Origin: Myxococcales bacterium
GTDB taxonomy: Bacteria > Myxococcota_A > Polyangia > Palsa-1104 > JAEUJZ01
DNA: 64,000 nucleotides
Assembly (NCBI GenBank): GCA_016794505.1
Contig: JAEUJZ010000078.1
Coordinates: 62,001 to 126,000, forward strand
Reading direction: 5' to 3'
Each line of letters begins with the position of its first letter. Positions within the stretch are counted from its first letter, which is position 1. Below the pieces are notes generated by a model that searched no databases, was not told the origin of the DNA, and saw nothing but the letters and a program-made list of their open reading frames with translations. Made by a program: the position numbers and the translations under genes. This document shows, in pieces, positions 10,612-18,215 of this stretch.

Positions 10612-11322
10612 CCACCACTCATGCCCGATGCCGAAGGCAAAGGTCGGTACCGCCGTGAGGGAGTCTCTGGCCCGCCCAAGCAGCAGCAAGCACTCGGTAT
10701 AGATTTCGACGCCGCTGCGGATGGTGTGCCAGTTGGCGAGCGGCCGGGTGAAGTTGTAGGCCAAGCGAGCGGTCGGCCCAACGCCGAACAGAGAGGGCCC
10801 GCTGCCATAAATCGACAGGTCCCGTATCGAGTACATCCCGCCAAACCCCAGGCCGATGCGTCCGCCCCACGACGCGGTGTAGTCGAGGTTCAGACTGGCC
10901 GCTGTGGTGAGCCAGCCCAGGCGTGTCTGCAGAAAGAAGCCGACCGAATAGATCTGCACGCCGGCTCTGCCTTCGAAGCCGGCCCAGGGAAATAGATTGC
11001 CGGGGCTGCAGCACACCAGCCCCCCCGCGATGCCGGGGCCACCACGAAAGTTGATCCACGGTCGCTGGGGCGCTGGCGGGACCTTGGCCTGTGCGACGGG
11101 CGTGGTTGCGACGGGCGTGGTTGCGACGGGCGTTGCTGCGACGGGGGGCGGCGCAATGCCAGGGGCGCTCTGCTCTGCGTGGGGGGCGCTGCTGGGCACC
11201 GTGACCGGCTGTGCCAGCGCGGCCATGGATCCAAAGAGAAGGCAGACAGCCCCCAGATATCCCAGCGAGCGAAGCGTGTAGACGATCCATCCAGGCAGCC
11301 ACGTCGATCCGTTCGTGAGCAT
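10609..11322 (-). CDS. Small outer-membrane beta-barrel-like protein
   Basis: A 237-residue protein with a hydrophobic signal segment (SLGYLGAVCLLFGSMAALAQ), a Pro/Val/Thr linker built on a V-A-T-T-P repeat (about residues 60-80), then alternating amphipathic strands: GPGIAGGLVCCSPG, AGVQIYSVGFFLQTRLGW, ASLNLDYTASWGGRIGLGFGG, PTARLAYNFTRPL and a final FAFGIGHEWW. The terminal aromatic pair fits an outer-membrane barrel end. The ATG at 11320-11322 (MLTNGSTW) gives a normal signal peptide; the frame stays open 13 codons further. No family was recognised. It is monocistronic and convergent with the small frame at 10367. Confidence 0.6.
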   Translation of the reverse strand: MLTNGSTWLPGWIVYTLRSLGYLGAVCLLFGSMAALAQPVTVPSSAPHAEQSAPGIAPPPVAATPVATTPVATTPVAQAKVPPAPQRPWINFRGGPGIAGGLVCCSPGNLFPWAGFEGRAGVQIYSVGFFLQTRLGWLTTAASLNLDYTASWGGRIGLGFGGMYSIRDLSIYGSGPSLFGVGPTARLAYNFTRPLANWHTIRSGVEIYTECLLLLGRARDSLTAVPTFAFGIGHEWW

Positions 11323-11842
11323 CGATACACCTCGTGGGTCGAGAGACATGCGGTGCGACACCGTCGCCCGTATGGCAGCTTCAGCAAGCCACAGGCCAGC
11401 CTCTAGCTAACAGCCGCCCAGCCTCGGATCAGGCGCGGATCGGCCTCGGATCGGACGCAGATCGGCCTCGGATCGGACGCGGATCGGACGCGGATCGGCC
11501 TCGGATCGGACGCGGATCGGCCTCGGATCGGACGCGGATCGGCCTCGGTCCAGCCGGCGGTCAATATGCGGCCAGCGTCAGGTGCGGTGACGGTTGTCCG
11601 GCGGTGGCCCTGATATGGCTCGACAGGCAGCCGTCTGATTGGCCGCACGGCACATATCCAAGCCCTGCGCGGCGTCTTGACCAAGAGCAACCAGAAGGCG
11701 GTGGCTTTTCACCGTTCTTGGAAGCTCATGGCAACCATCGCGAGGACAGCACACAGGCGCTTGGGATGGCGCACCTTGGGGTACGCGGCCGCTCCAGGTT
11801 GTTCGGCGTGTCCTGCGTGCTTGGCGATGGCGATGCGGCTGC
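11323..11842. other. Intergenic region, 520 bp, dominated by an 11-bp array
   Basis: The region lies between the start of the barrel-like gene and the 3' end of the Ser/Thr kinase gene. It contains the 12-copy 11-bp array (11422-11553). The remaining ~290 bp up to the kinase stop have no frame with good codon bias. Reading frames that cross the array are by-products of the repeat. Confidence 0.5.
11422..11553. repeat. 11-bp tandem array, 12 copies in two alternating variants
   Basis: Units CCTCGGATCGG and ACGCGGATCGG alternate (with edge variants CCTCGGATCAG, GCGCGGATCGG, ACGCAGATCGG, CCTCGGTCCAG) for 12 contiguous copies. The period is about one helical turn and not a multiple of three. There are no spacers, so it is not CRISPR. 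Confidence 0.9.
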
Positions 11843-13960
11843 CTAGTGCAAGCGGCGATAGGGGTCGCTGCTGGCTTCGTTGTCGTCGGGGGGACTGGCA
11901 GGCGAGGCCGGTTTTTCGGGCGGTTTTTCGGCTGGTTTTTCGGCTGGTTTTTCGGGGCCGCTGGCCGCTGGTTCGGGCTTGGTTTCGGGCTTTGGTTCGG
12001 GCTTTGGTTCGGGCTTTGGTTCGGGCTTGGCTTCGGGCGCAGCGGGGGCCGGGGCCGTCGCCGTCGCGGCCGGGGCCGTCGGCGTGGCTGCGGCGGGAGA
12101 GGTCACAGCCGCGGGGGCTGTTCCCGGTGGGGCTGCCGGTGCGGTCGGTGCAGCTGCTGCGGTCGGTGCAGCTGCTGCGGTCGGTGCAGCTGCTGCCGGT
12201 GCTGCGGTCGGTGAGGCTCCGGGCACGGCTGCGGTTGGGCTGGTCGCTGCGGCTGGGCTGCCTGCTGCCGTGGTGGCGGGCGCCGAAGGCTTGCTATCGC
12301 CCGGCTTCAGCGCAGGCCCTGGCTGCGAGGCCATCGGGCTGGCTGCCGGTCGCAGCGTGCTCGATCGGCCTGGGTTCCCGCCAGAGGAGCGCAGCAGGTT
12401 GACCGCAGGCCCGGTCGGGCTGGTCGGTGTCACAGGCGGTGTCGCGGGAGCGACCGTCGGGAGGGCCGTCGAGGTGGACGGACGCGTCCACGCATACAGC
12501 AGGCCTACGGTGACGCCGACGATGATGGCTACGCCCACGCCGATAAGCTGCGTCCCATACCGCTGCCAAAGGGGCAGGGGACGCTCTTGGCTTTCACTCT
12601 CGTCTTCGTTTGCATGCGGCGGCTCGGGCTCGCGAGTCCGGCTGTGATGGGCGCGCCCGGACGCGGCCCGGCTGCTGGTCGGTCGGCCGCTGGCTTTTTC
12701 GTTGGGTCGACGGCTGCGCACAGGACGATCCGAGGCTCGGCCGCGAGCATCCTTGTCGCGTATGTCCTCGTCGTCTCTACTCTCGTCGTCGTCGCTGCTC
12801 TCGTCGTCGTCGCTGCTCTCGTCGTCGTCGCTGCTCTCGTCGTCGCTGTCGTCGAGGGCCGCGGCGTCCTTTTCCGCAGCCTCCGCTTTGCCACGGAACC
12901 ACGCGTCTGCTTCGGCGCTGCGCTCTTCTTTGGGGGCTCCGCTGCGCGGGCGACCCGAGGCGCGTGCCGCGGCCCCACTGCGTGCCGCTGCTGAGCTCGC
13001 GAGCGCGGGCTCGCCGCCGGCTTCTTCATCGAGCGCTTTTAGCGACGCAACCAGAAGCGCCGCGGACTGTGGTCGCTCGGCCGGATCCTTGGCCAGCATC
13101 TGCAAGATCAGCGAGGAAAGAGCCGGCGACAGCTTGGGGTTTTTGCTGCGCGGATCGGGAACCGGATCGCGGACCTGCCGCAGCAGCACCTGCAGGCCCT
13201 GCTGGCCATCGAACGGCACCTTGCCGGTGGCCATCTGAAACAGGATGCAGCCCAGCGAATAGATATCGGCGCGTCCATCGACGGCCTGCCCCGATGCCTG
13301 CTCGGGAGCGATGTAGTGCGGCGTGCCAAACACCGTCCCCATGCGCGAGATTGGATCCTCACCCGGCGCCGCGTGTACCACCATCTTGGCGATGCCGAAG
13401 TCGACGACCTTGACGACGTCGGATTCGCCCCGTCGCTCGGTCAGCAGGATGTTTTCTGGCTTTAGATCGCGGTGAACGATGCCTTGACCATGAGCTTCGG
13501 CGAGCGCCGAGGCGATCTGCGATCCGATGTGGACGATGCGGCGCAACGGCAGCGGCTTGCCGACGCCCAGCACAGCAGCCAAGGGCACGCCCTCGACGTA
13601 TTCCATGACCAAAAAGGGCACGCCCTCTTCGGTCTGACCGACCATGTGTACGGTGGCGATGTTGGGGTGGTTCAGGCGCGCTCCGGCGCGGGCCTCGCGC
13701 ACGAAGCGCTTGATGACGTCGGCGTCTTTCAGAAGATCGGCGCGCAGGATCTTGACCGCGACTTCGCGATCCATGCCCACCTGCGTGGCGCGATAGACCG
13801 TCCCGGTCGCGCCGTGGCCGCAGACCGACTTGATCTGGAACTGGCCCATCAGCGTGCGGCCCAGAAGCGGCTCGGCCACCGGCACGACGGCGTAGCCATC
13901 GACGGGACAGAAGCGCACGCCATTGTCATAGCGCTTACGGCAGTGGCTACATTCGGTCAC
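11843..13960 (-). CDS. Ser/Thr protein kinase with N-terminal zinc-ribbon-like head and one TM helix
   Basis: The protein has 705 residues. Residues 4-21 form the CSHC...FCPVDG head often found on myxobacterial kinases. The kinase domain spans about 40-310, with GHGATGTV, VAVK (Lys70), HRDLKPEN (Asp165), DFG (187-189) and APE, so it should be active. It is followed by a low-complexity Ser/Asp/Arg region, with D-D-E-S-S repeats near 370-390, a TM helix (LIGVGVAIIVGVTVGLLYAW, about residues 475-495) and a long Pro/Ala/Lys extracytoplasmic tail (PEPKPEPKP repeats). It lies 114 bp downstream of the PspA-sigma-anti-sigma operon on the same strand and may be co-transcribed. Substrates are unknown. 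Confidence 0.9.
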   Translation of the reverse strand: MTECSHCRKRYDNGVRFCPVDGYAVVPVAEPLLGRTLMGQFQIKSVCGHGATGTVYRATQVGMDREVAVKILRADLLKDADVIKRFVREARAGARLNHPNIATVHMVGQTEEGVPFLVMEYVEGVPLAAVLGVGKPLPLRRIVHIGSQIASALAEAHGQGIVHRDLKPENILLTERRGESDVVKVVDFGIAKMVVHAAPGEDPISRMGTVFGTPHYIAPEQASGQAVDGRADIYSLGCILFQMATGKVPFDGQQGLQVLLRQVRDPVPDPRSKNPKLSPALSSLILQMLAKDPAERPQSAALLVASLKALDEEAGGEPALASSAAARSGAAARASGRPRSGAPKEERSAEADAWFRGKAEAAEKDAAALDDSDDESSDDDESSDDDESSDDDESRDDEDIRDKDARGRASDRPVRSRRPNEKASGRPTSSRAASGRAHHSRTREPEPPHANEDESESQERPLPLWQRYGTQLIGVGVAIIVGVTVGLLYAWTRPSTSTALPTVAPATPPVTPTSPTGPAVNLLRSSGGNPGRSSTLRPAASPMASQPGPALKPGDSKPSAPATTAAGSPAAATSPTAAVPGASPTAAPAAAAPTAAAAPTAAAAPTAPAAPPGTAPAAVTSPAAATPTAPAATATAPAPAAPEAKPEPKPEPKPEPKPETKPEPAASGPEKPAEKPAEKPPEKPASPASPPDDNEASSDPYRRLH

Positions 13961-14074
13961 GAGTTTGGTTGTACCACCTCACCCCGAAACGGAAAAGCCA
14001 CGACGATGGCAGGGCAGACAGTCTGCGCCGCCATGGCAGATCGCTTCCGAAAACAGCCTCCGTTTAAGCGGCTG

Positions 14075-14398
14075 CTAGCGATGGCGCAGGCGCAGCCACA
14101 GGGCTGCAAGCGAGAGCGTGATCAGCAGCAGCGCCCACAGAACCGGGGATGAAACGATCTGGCGCAGGCGGGACGGCGACGGGCCTAGCTGCGCGGCGAG
14201 CGCTTCATCGAGCAGCGGCCGCTGGGTCTGCGCGATGTGGGCCCGCGCTTGACCCAGGCGCACCAGGCGACGATCGACCTCGCGCAGCGACTCGGCCTCG
14301 CTGCGACAGGGGGCACAGGTCTGCAGGTGGGCTTCGACCTGCGCCACATGCGGGGCCTCAGGCGCGGGCAGTCGCCTTCTTACTTCCGTACAGGTCAT
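14075..14398 (-). CDS. Anti-sigma factor with zinc-finger (zf-HC2) domain
   Basis: A 107-residue protein starting MTCTEVRRRLPAP. It carries the H-x3-C-x2-C motif (AHLQTCAPC) of zinc-binding anti-sigma domains near residues 24-31 and a C-terminal membrane helix (VLWALLLITLSLAALWL). This is the usual layout of a membrane-bound anti-sigma factor that holds its sigma factor until an envelope signal arrives. It starts 41 bp inside the sigma gene, so the pair is translationally coupled. The longer open frame upstream is antisense-like and was not used. Confidence 0.75.
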   Translation of the reverse strand: MTCTEVRRRLPAPEAPHVAQVEAHLQTCAPCRSEAESLREVDRRLVRLGQARAHIAQTQRPLLDEALAAQLGPSPSRLRQIVSSPVLWALLLITLSLAALWLRLRHR

Positions 14399-15143
14399 GA
14401 AGCTCTCGGGGCTGCAAAAGGATCGAGCCGGCTCCCAAGACGTCCTCGGCGGCGACCAGGTCTCGCTGCAGGGCGCGTCGCAAGAGCTTGCGGCCATGGC
14501 TGAGAAAAAAGGCACAGGCTTCTTCGCTGATGCCCAGCACGTCGGCGGTCGTGGCGAGCGAGCGGCTCTGCATGACGACCAGCGCGAGGACAGCGCGGAT
14601 CTCGGCAGGCAGCGTGGCCAGCGCGTCGGCGATGCGCTCTAGCTGGCCGACTCGTTCGCTGGTGCTGTCCCGTGGGCTGTCGTCGGGCGTGGCGCTGCGC
14701 AGCGCGGGGTCGTCTTCGGCCGCGGGATCAAGCGGCTCGCTGCTGCCCATGGATGCGGGGGTCACGCGCAGCCGCAAAAGAGCCAGACGCAGCACACAGC
14801 GATCGAGCCACGCCGAAAGAGCAGCCTCGCTATGCGGATCGAGCTCGCCGGAAGCGAGCCTGCCAGCGGGGCTGCGCGGCTCGTTTTGCTGAGTCAGGGC
14901 CAGGGCCGCGGCGCACAGCGCTTCCGCGACGACGTGTCGGGCTGCCTGCGGGTCATCCAGCAGCTGCAGAGCGCTTATGTACAAGCGCTCGCGCTGGGCG
15001 TAAATCGTCGTCGGTAACTGGCTGCGAAGCGCGACGCTGCGGCCGGTGCCAAGATCCCCCGCCGTGGCCACGTGAGCGCGACGGCCCCACAGGCGCTGCC
15101 AAAGCTGGGCAAGGCGAGCTTGGATGCCGACACGTTGTTGCAC
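14358..15143 (-). CDS. Divergent ECF-type RNA polymerase sigma factor
   Basis: A 261-residue protein. Region 4 is clear near residues 165-230: ALATLPAEIRAVLALVV, then TTADVLGISEEACAFFLSHGRKLLRRAL, the helix-turn-helix that reads the -35 element. Region 2 (about 45-125) is weak: it has the helical spacing but not the usual D-L-x-Q-E-T and R-x-W-L motifs, so core binding or promoter melting may be unusual. It lies 11 bp after pspA and overlaps the anti-sigma gene, so envelope stress is the likely signal. The GTG start at 15141-15143 follows GGCAAGG. Confidence 0.7.
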   Translation of the reverse strand: MQQRVGIQARLAQLWQRLWGRRAHVATAGDLGTGRSVALRSQLPTTIYAQRERLYISALQLLDDPQAARHVVAEALCAAALALTQQNEPRSPAGRLASGELDPHSEAALSAWLDRCVLRLALLRLRVTPASMGSSEPLDPAAEDDPALRSATPDDSPRDSTSERVGQLERIADALATLPAEIRAVLALVVMQSRSLATTADVLGISEEACAFFLSHGRKLLRRALQRDLVAAEDVLGAGSILLQPRELHDLYGSKKATARA

Positions 15144-15154
15144 GACCTTGCCGC

Positions 15155-15880
15155 TTATTGTCCTTCAGGCGACGACGGCTTGTCTAGCTTGGCCTTGAGG
15201 CTGCGCAGGCGTGCGCTGATCTCGTCGTCTTTCTCTGCAGATCCTCCGCTTGCTGCTGCGCCGGGGCCGAGCAGGCGATCAAAGCGAGCGCTGGTCTGCC
15301 GATCGCGATCCTCTTGCACCGCAGAGCGCAGCTCGGGCTCTAGCTCGGCCATGGCTTCGGCTTGGTGTTCTTTTTCTTCGATCTCTGAGACCAAGGTGCT
15401 GAAGCGATCAAAGGCACTGCCCTCGCCACCGGCCACCTTGTGCGCGGCGCGGGCCCGCGACTTCAGCGCCTCGCGCTTGCCTTTGATCTCGGTCAGCTTG
15501 GCCTCACCTGACTTCAGGTCCCCCTGCAGCTTGGCGACGATGCGCGAGTGCTCGGCGAGCGTCGATTCAGCGGCGCCCAGCTTCTGCTCGGTCTCGGCTT
15601 GGCGGATCAGCGCTTCCTTGGCGAGGTCGTCTTCCCCAGCCTGCACGGCGCGCTCGGCGTGTTCTTGCCACTTCTGCACACCGCGATAGGCCTCGTCGAC
15701 GCGCTTTTGCGCCAGCTTCTCTTGCACCATCGCGTCGCGAAGCTCACCGCGCAGCTTGAGCAGCTCTTCTTCCATTTCGGTGATGAGCAGGTCCACTTCC
15801 TTGGCGGGGTCCGACAGCTTATCGACGGCAGAGTTCAGGTTCGACTTAATCAGGTTCGACAGACGACCGAAGATCGACAT
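15155..15880 (-). CDS. pspA: PspA/IM30-family envelope stress protein
   Basis: A 241-residue, almost entirely alpha-helical protein. It has the characteristic N-terminal amphipathic helix MSIFGRLSNLIKSNLNSAVDKL, followed by DPAKEVDLLITEMEEEL and a long Glu/Lys/Ala coiled coil. PspA/IM30 proteins oligomerise on stressed inner membranes. The ATG at 15878-15880 matches the family N-terminus exactly; the open frame beyond it is spurious. It is the first gene of an operon with a sigma factor and its anti-sigma factor, and is divergent from oppD with 82 bp between starts, so the promoters are close. Confidence 0.9.
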   Translation of the reverse strand: MSIFGRLSNLIKSNLNSAVDKLSDPAKEVDLLITEMEEELLKLRGELRDAMVQEKLAQKRVDEAYRGVQKWQEHAERAVQAGEDDLAKEALIRQAETEQKLGAAESTLAEHSRIVAKLQGDLKSGEAKLTEIKGKREALKSRARAAHKVAGGEGSAFDRFSTLVSEIEEKEHQAEAMAELEPELRSAVQEDRDRQTSARFDRLLGPGAAASGGSAEKDDEISARLRSLKAKLDKPSSPEGQ

Positions 15881-15962
15881 GAGCAAGAGTCTACACTGCC
15901 CCCGCAGCGATTCGACTGCGCCGATTGACCCCAGCCCGCCGACGCGGCATGCTGCCACCCGC

Positions 15963-17054
15963 ATGCCGCAGGCCTTGCTGGATATTCGCGATCTGGCCAT
16001 CAGCTTTCGCCAGAGCCACGCCACGTCGCGTTCTCCCAATGGTGGGTATCTGCGGGCGCTCGACGGGATCTCGCTGCGCGTGCCGCCGCGGATGACGCTG
16101 GGCGTGGTCGGCGAGTCGGGATCGGGCAAGTCGGTGACGGCGCTTTCCATCCTGCGCCTTTTGCCCGAGCCGCCGGCCCGCATCGACGGTGGGCAGGTGC
16201 TGTTTACCAGCCAGCGCGATGGGGAAGCGGAGCGCGATCTGTTGCGCTGCTCACCGCAGGAGCTGCGACGGATTCGCGGCGGGCATATCGCGATGATTTT
16301 TCAAGAGCCCATGACGGCCCTGAATCCGGTCTATACCGTCGGAGATCAGGTCGGTGAATCGCTGCGGGCGCACCAAGCCTTGACCCGCCGCGAAGGGCTT
16401 TCGCGAGCGGTTGAGCTGCTCGATCAGGTCGGTGTGCCCGATGCCTCGCGACGGGTACACGACTATCCGCATCAGCTATCCGGTGGCCAGCGGCAGCGGG
16501 TGATGATCGCCATGGCCTTGTCCTGTCATCCCGAGCTCTTGATCGCCGACGAGCCGACGACGGCGCTCGACGTGACGACGCAGGCGCAGATCTTGGATCT
16601 TCTGTCGCGGCTGCAGCAGAAGCTGGGCATGTCGATGCTGCTGATCAGCCACGATCTGGGCGTCATCGCGACGGTCTGTCAGCACGTCGCCGTGATGTAC
16701 GCGGGACAGATCGTCGAGTCGGCACCGGCCCGCACGCTGTTTCGTCGGCCGCGTCACCCGTACACGATCGGCCTGTTGACGGCGCTGCCCAGGCTGGGCA
16801 TGGCGCGCGAGCGGCTGCGCGAGATCCCCGGCCGCGTGCCGCGCCTCAGCGAGGTGGCTCAAGGCTGTCGCTTTGCCGACCGCTGCCCGCATGCGCAAGA
16901 GCGCTGCCGGAAAGAGACGCCGGCTCTGCTCGACGAGCACGATCGCATAGCAGCCAGCGAGGCGGGATCGCAGCAGCAGCTTGTGCGCTGTCATTTTCCC
17001 ATCGAGACGTCGACCCAGCGCCTGCGCGCCATCGATGCCGAGGTCGTGCGATGA
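15963..17054 (+). CDS. oppD: Oligopeptide/dipeptide ABC transporter ATPase, OppD/DppD type
   Basis: A 363-residue ABC ATPase with Walker A GESGSGKS, Q-loop IFQEPMTALNP, signature LSGGQRQRV, Walker B LLIADEPTTALD and the H-loop ISHD. The C-terminal Cys cluster (GCRFADRCPHAQERC) is the oligo_HPY signature of peptide and nickel transporter ATPases. The ATG at 15963 is placed at the start of conserved sequence (ALLDIRDLAISF). Its stop overlaps the start of the next gene (ATGA), so the two ATPases are made together. Permease and binding-protein genes are not in the window. Confidence 0.9.
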   Translation: MPQALLDIRDLAISFRQSHATSRSPNGGYLRALDGISLRVPPRMTLGVVGESGSGKSVTALSILRLLPEPPARIDGGQVLFTSQRDGEAERDLLRCSPQELRRIRGGHIAMIFQEPMTALNPVYTVGDQVGESLRAHQALTRREGLSRAVELLDQVGVPDASRRVHDYPHQLSGGQRQRVMIAMALSCHPELLIADEPTTALDVTTQAQILDLLSRLQQKLGMSMLLISHDLGVIATVCQHVAVMYAGQIVESAPARTLFRRPRHPYTIGLLTALPRLGMARERLREIPGRVPRLSEVAQGCRFADRCPHAQERCRKETPALLDEHDRIAASEAGSQQQLVRCHFPIETSTQRLRAIDAEVVR

Positions 17055-18166
17055 CCGCGCTCAGCTCGCCGCAGGCCGTGGATCGTGGAGACGATAAGAG
17101 TCCGCCGCTGCTTTCGGTGCGCGGTCTGTGCAAGCACTATGTCGTGGGACGGCAGGGCGTGTTCTTTGGGCCGCCCACGCTGGTACGCGCCGTCGATGAT
17201 GTGACCTTTTCGCTGCGCGCTGGGGAAAACGTCGGCTTGGTGGGTGAGTCAGGCTGTGGCAAGTCGACCTTGGGCCGCACGCTGCTGCGCTTGATCGAGC
17301 CGACATCGGGCGAGATCTACATCGATGGCATCGACGTGCGTGGCTTGCGCAGCCGCGAGCTTCGCCGCCTGCGACGGCATGTGCAGATGGTGTTTCAAGA
17401 TCCGTTCGGCTCGCTGAATCCACGCCTGACCGTGCATGAGCTTCTGGCCGAGCCGCTGCGCGTGCATGGCTTGGTTGAGCCGCCGGCCCGCGGACAAAAA
17501 GAGGTCGAAGCCGTCGAGCGCTTGCTGGACAACGTCGGCCTGCCCGCCGAGAGCCGCAGGCGTTATCCGCATGAGTTTTCCGGGGGACAGCGGCAGCGCA
17601 TCGGCATTGCGCGAGCCCTGGCCGTGCGGCCCAAGCTGATCGTGGCAGACGAGCCGGTCAGCGCGCTCGACGTATCGATTCAGGCGCAGATTGTGAACCT
17701 GCTGCGCGACATCCAAGAGCGCGAGAACCTGACGTATCTGTTCATCTCGCACGATCTCAAGGTCGTCGAGCACCTGTGCGAGCGTGTGGCGGTCATGTAC
17801 CTGGGCCGCATCGTCGAGCTAGCCGAGACCGATGCGCTATACGGGGCGCCGCGACATCCCTATACCGCGGCGCTTTTGGCTTCGGTCGTCGAGCCGCCGC
17901 ATATCGCCGAGCCGGGAACGCCGCTTTCTGGGGCGCCACGTCGCCGCGAGACTCCGTCGCAGGCTGAGCGTCGTCGCCTGTTCCTATTCGGAGATCCGCC
18001 GTCGCCCACCAGCCCGCCTTTGGGCTGCCCGTTTCACCCGCGCTGTCCCAAGTACGCCGAGCTGAAGCAGCCGGATCTGTGTCGCAGCGAGCGACCGGTC
18101 TTGACCATGCTGCCGGCCAAGCTGGGCACGGGGCCGCATCAAGTCGCCTGTCACTTCGCCGAATAA
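17051..18166 (+). CDS. oppF: Oligopeptide/dipeptide ABC transporter ATPase, OppF/DppF type
   Basis: A 371-residue partner of the preceding ATPase. It has Walker A GESGCGKS, Q-loop VFQDPFGSLNPR, signature FSGGQRQRI, Walker B LIVADEPVSALD and ISHDLKVV, and the C-terminal oligo_HPY Cys motif (GCPFHPRCPKYAE). Its start overlaps the oppD stop by 4 bp. It faces the alkaline phosphatase gene with about 50 bp between the stops. The imported peptide is unknown because the binding protein lies elsewhere. Confidence 0.9.
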   Translation: MTALSSPQAVDRGDDKSPPLLSVRGLCKHYVVGRQGVFFGPPTLVRAVDDVTFSLRAGENVGLVGESGCGKSTLGRTLLRLIEPTSGEIYIDGIDVRGLRSRELRRLRRHVQMVFQDPFGSLNPRLTVHELLAEPLRVHGLVEPPARGQKEVEAVERLLDNVGLPAESRRRYPHEFSGGQRQRIGIARALAVRPKLIVADEPVSALDVSIQAQIVNLLRDIQERENLTYLFISHDLKVVEHLCERVAVMYLGRIVELAETDALYGAPRHPYTAALLASVVEPPHIAEPGTPLSGAPRRRETPSQAERRRLFLFGDPPSPTSPPLGCPFHPRCPKYAELKQPDLCRSERPVLTMLPAKLGTGPHQVACHFAE

Positions 18167-18215
18167 CGCGCGAAACAGTCGTGGCGCAGCCGCGTCAACG
18201 AGGCGGTGTGCGACG

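Noticed and set aside
11422..11553. CRISPR array
   Set aside because: Direct tandem repeats with no spacers and an 11-bp unit; no cas genes nearby.
11403..11690. Minus-strand frame reading through the 11-bp array
   Set aside because: Repeats of 11 bp keep several frames open; no codon bias or start signal.
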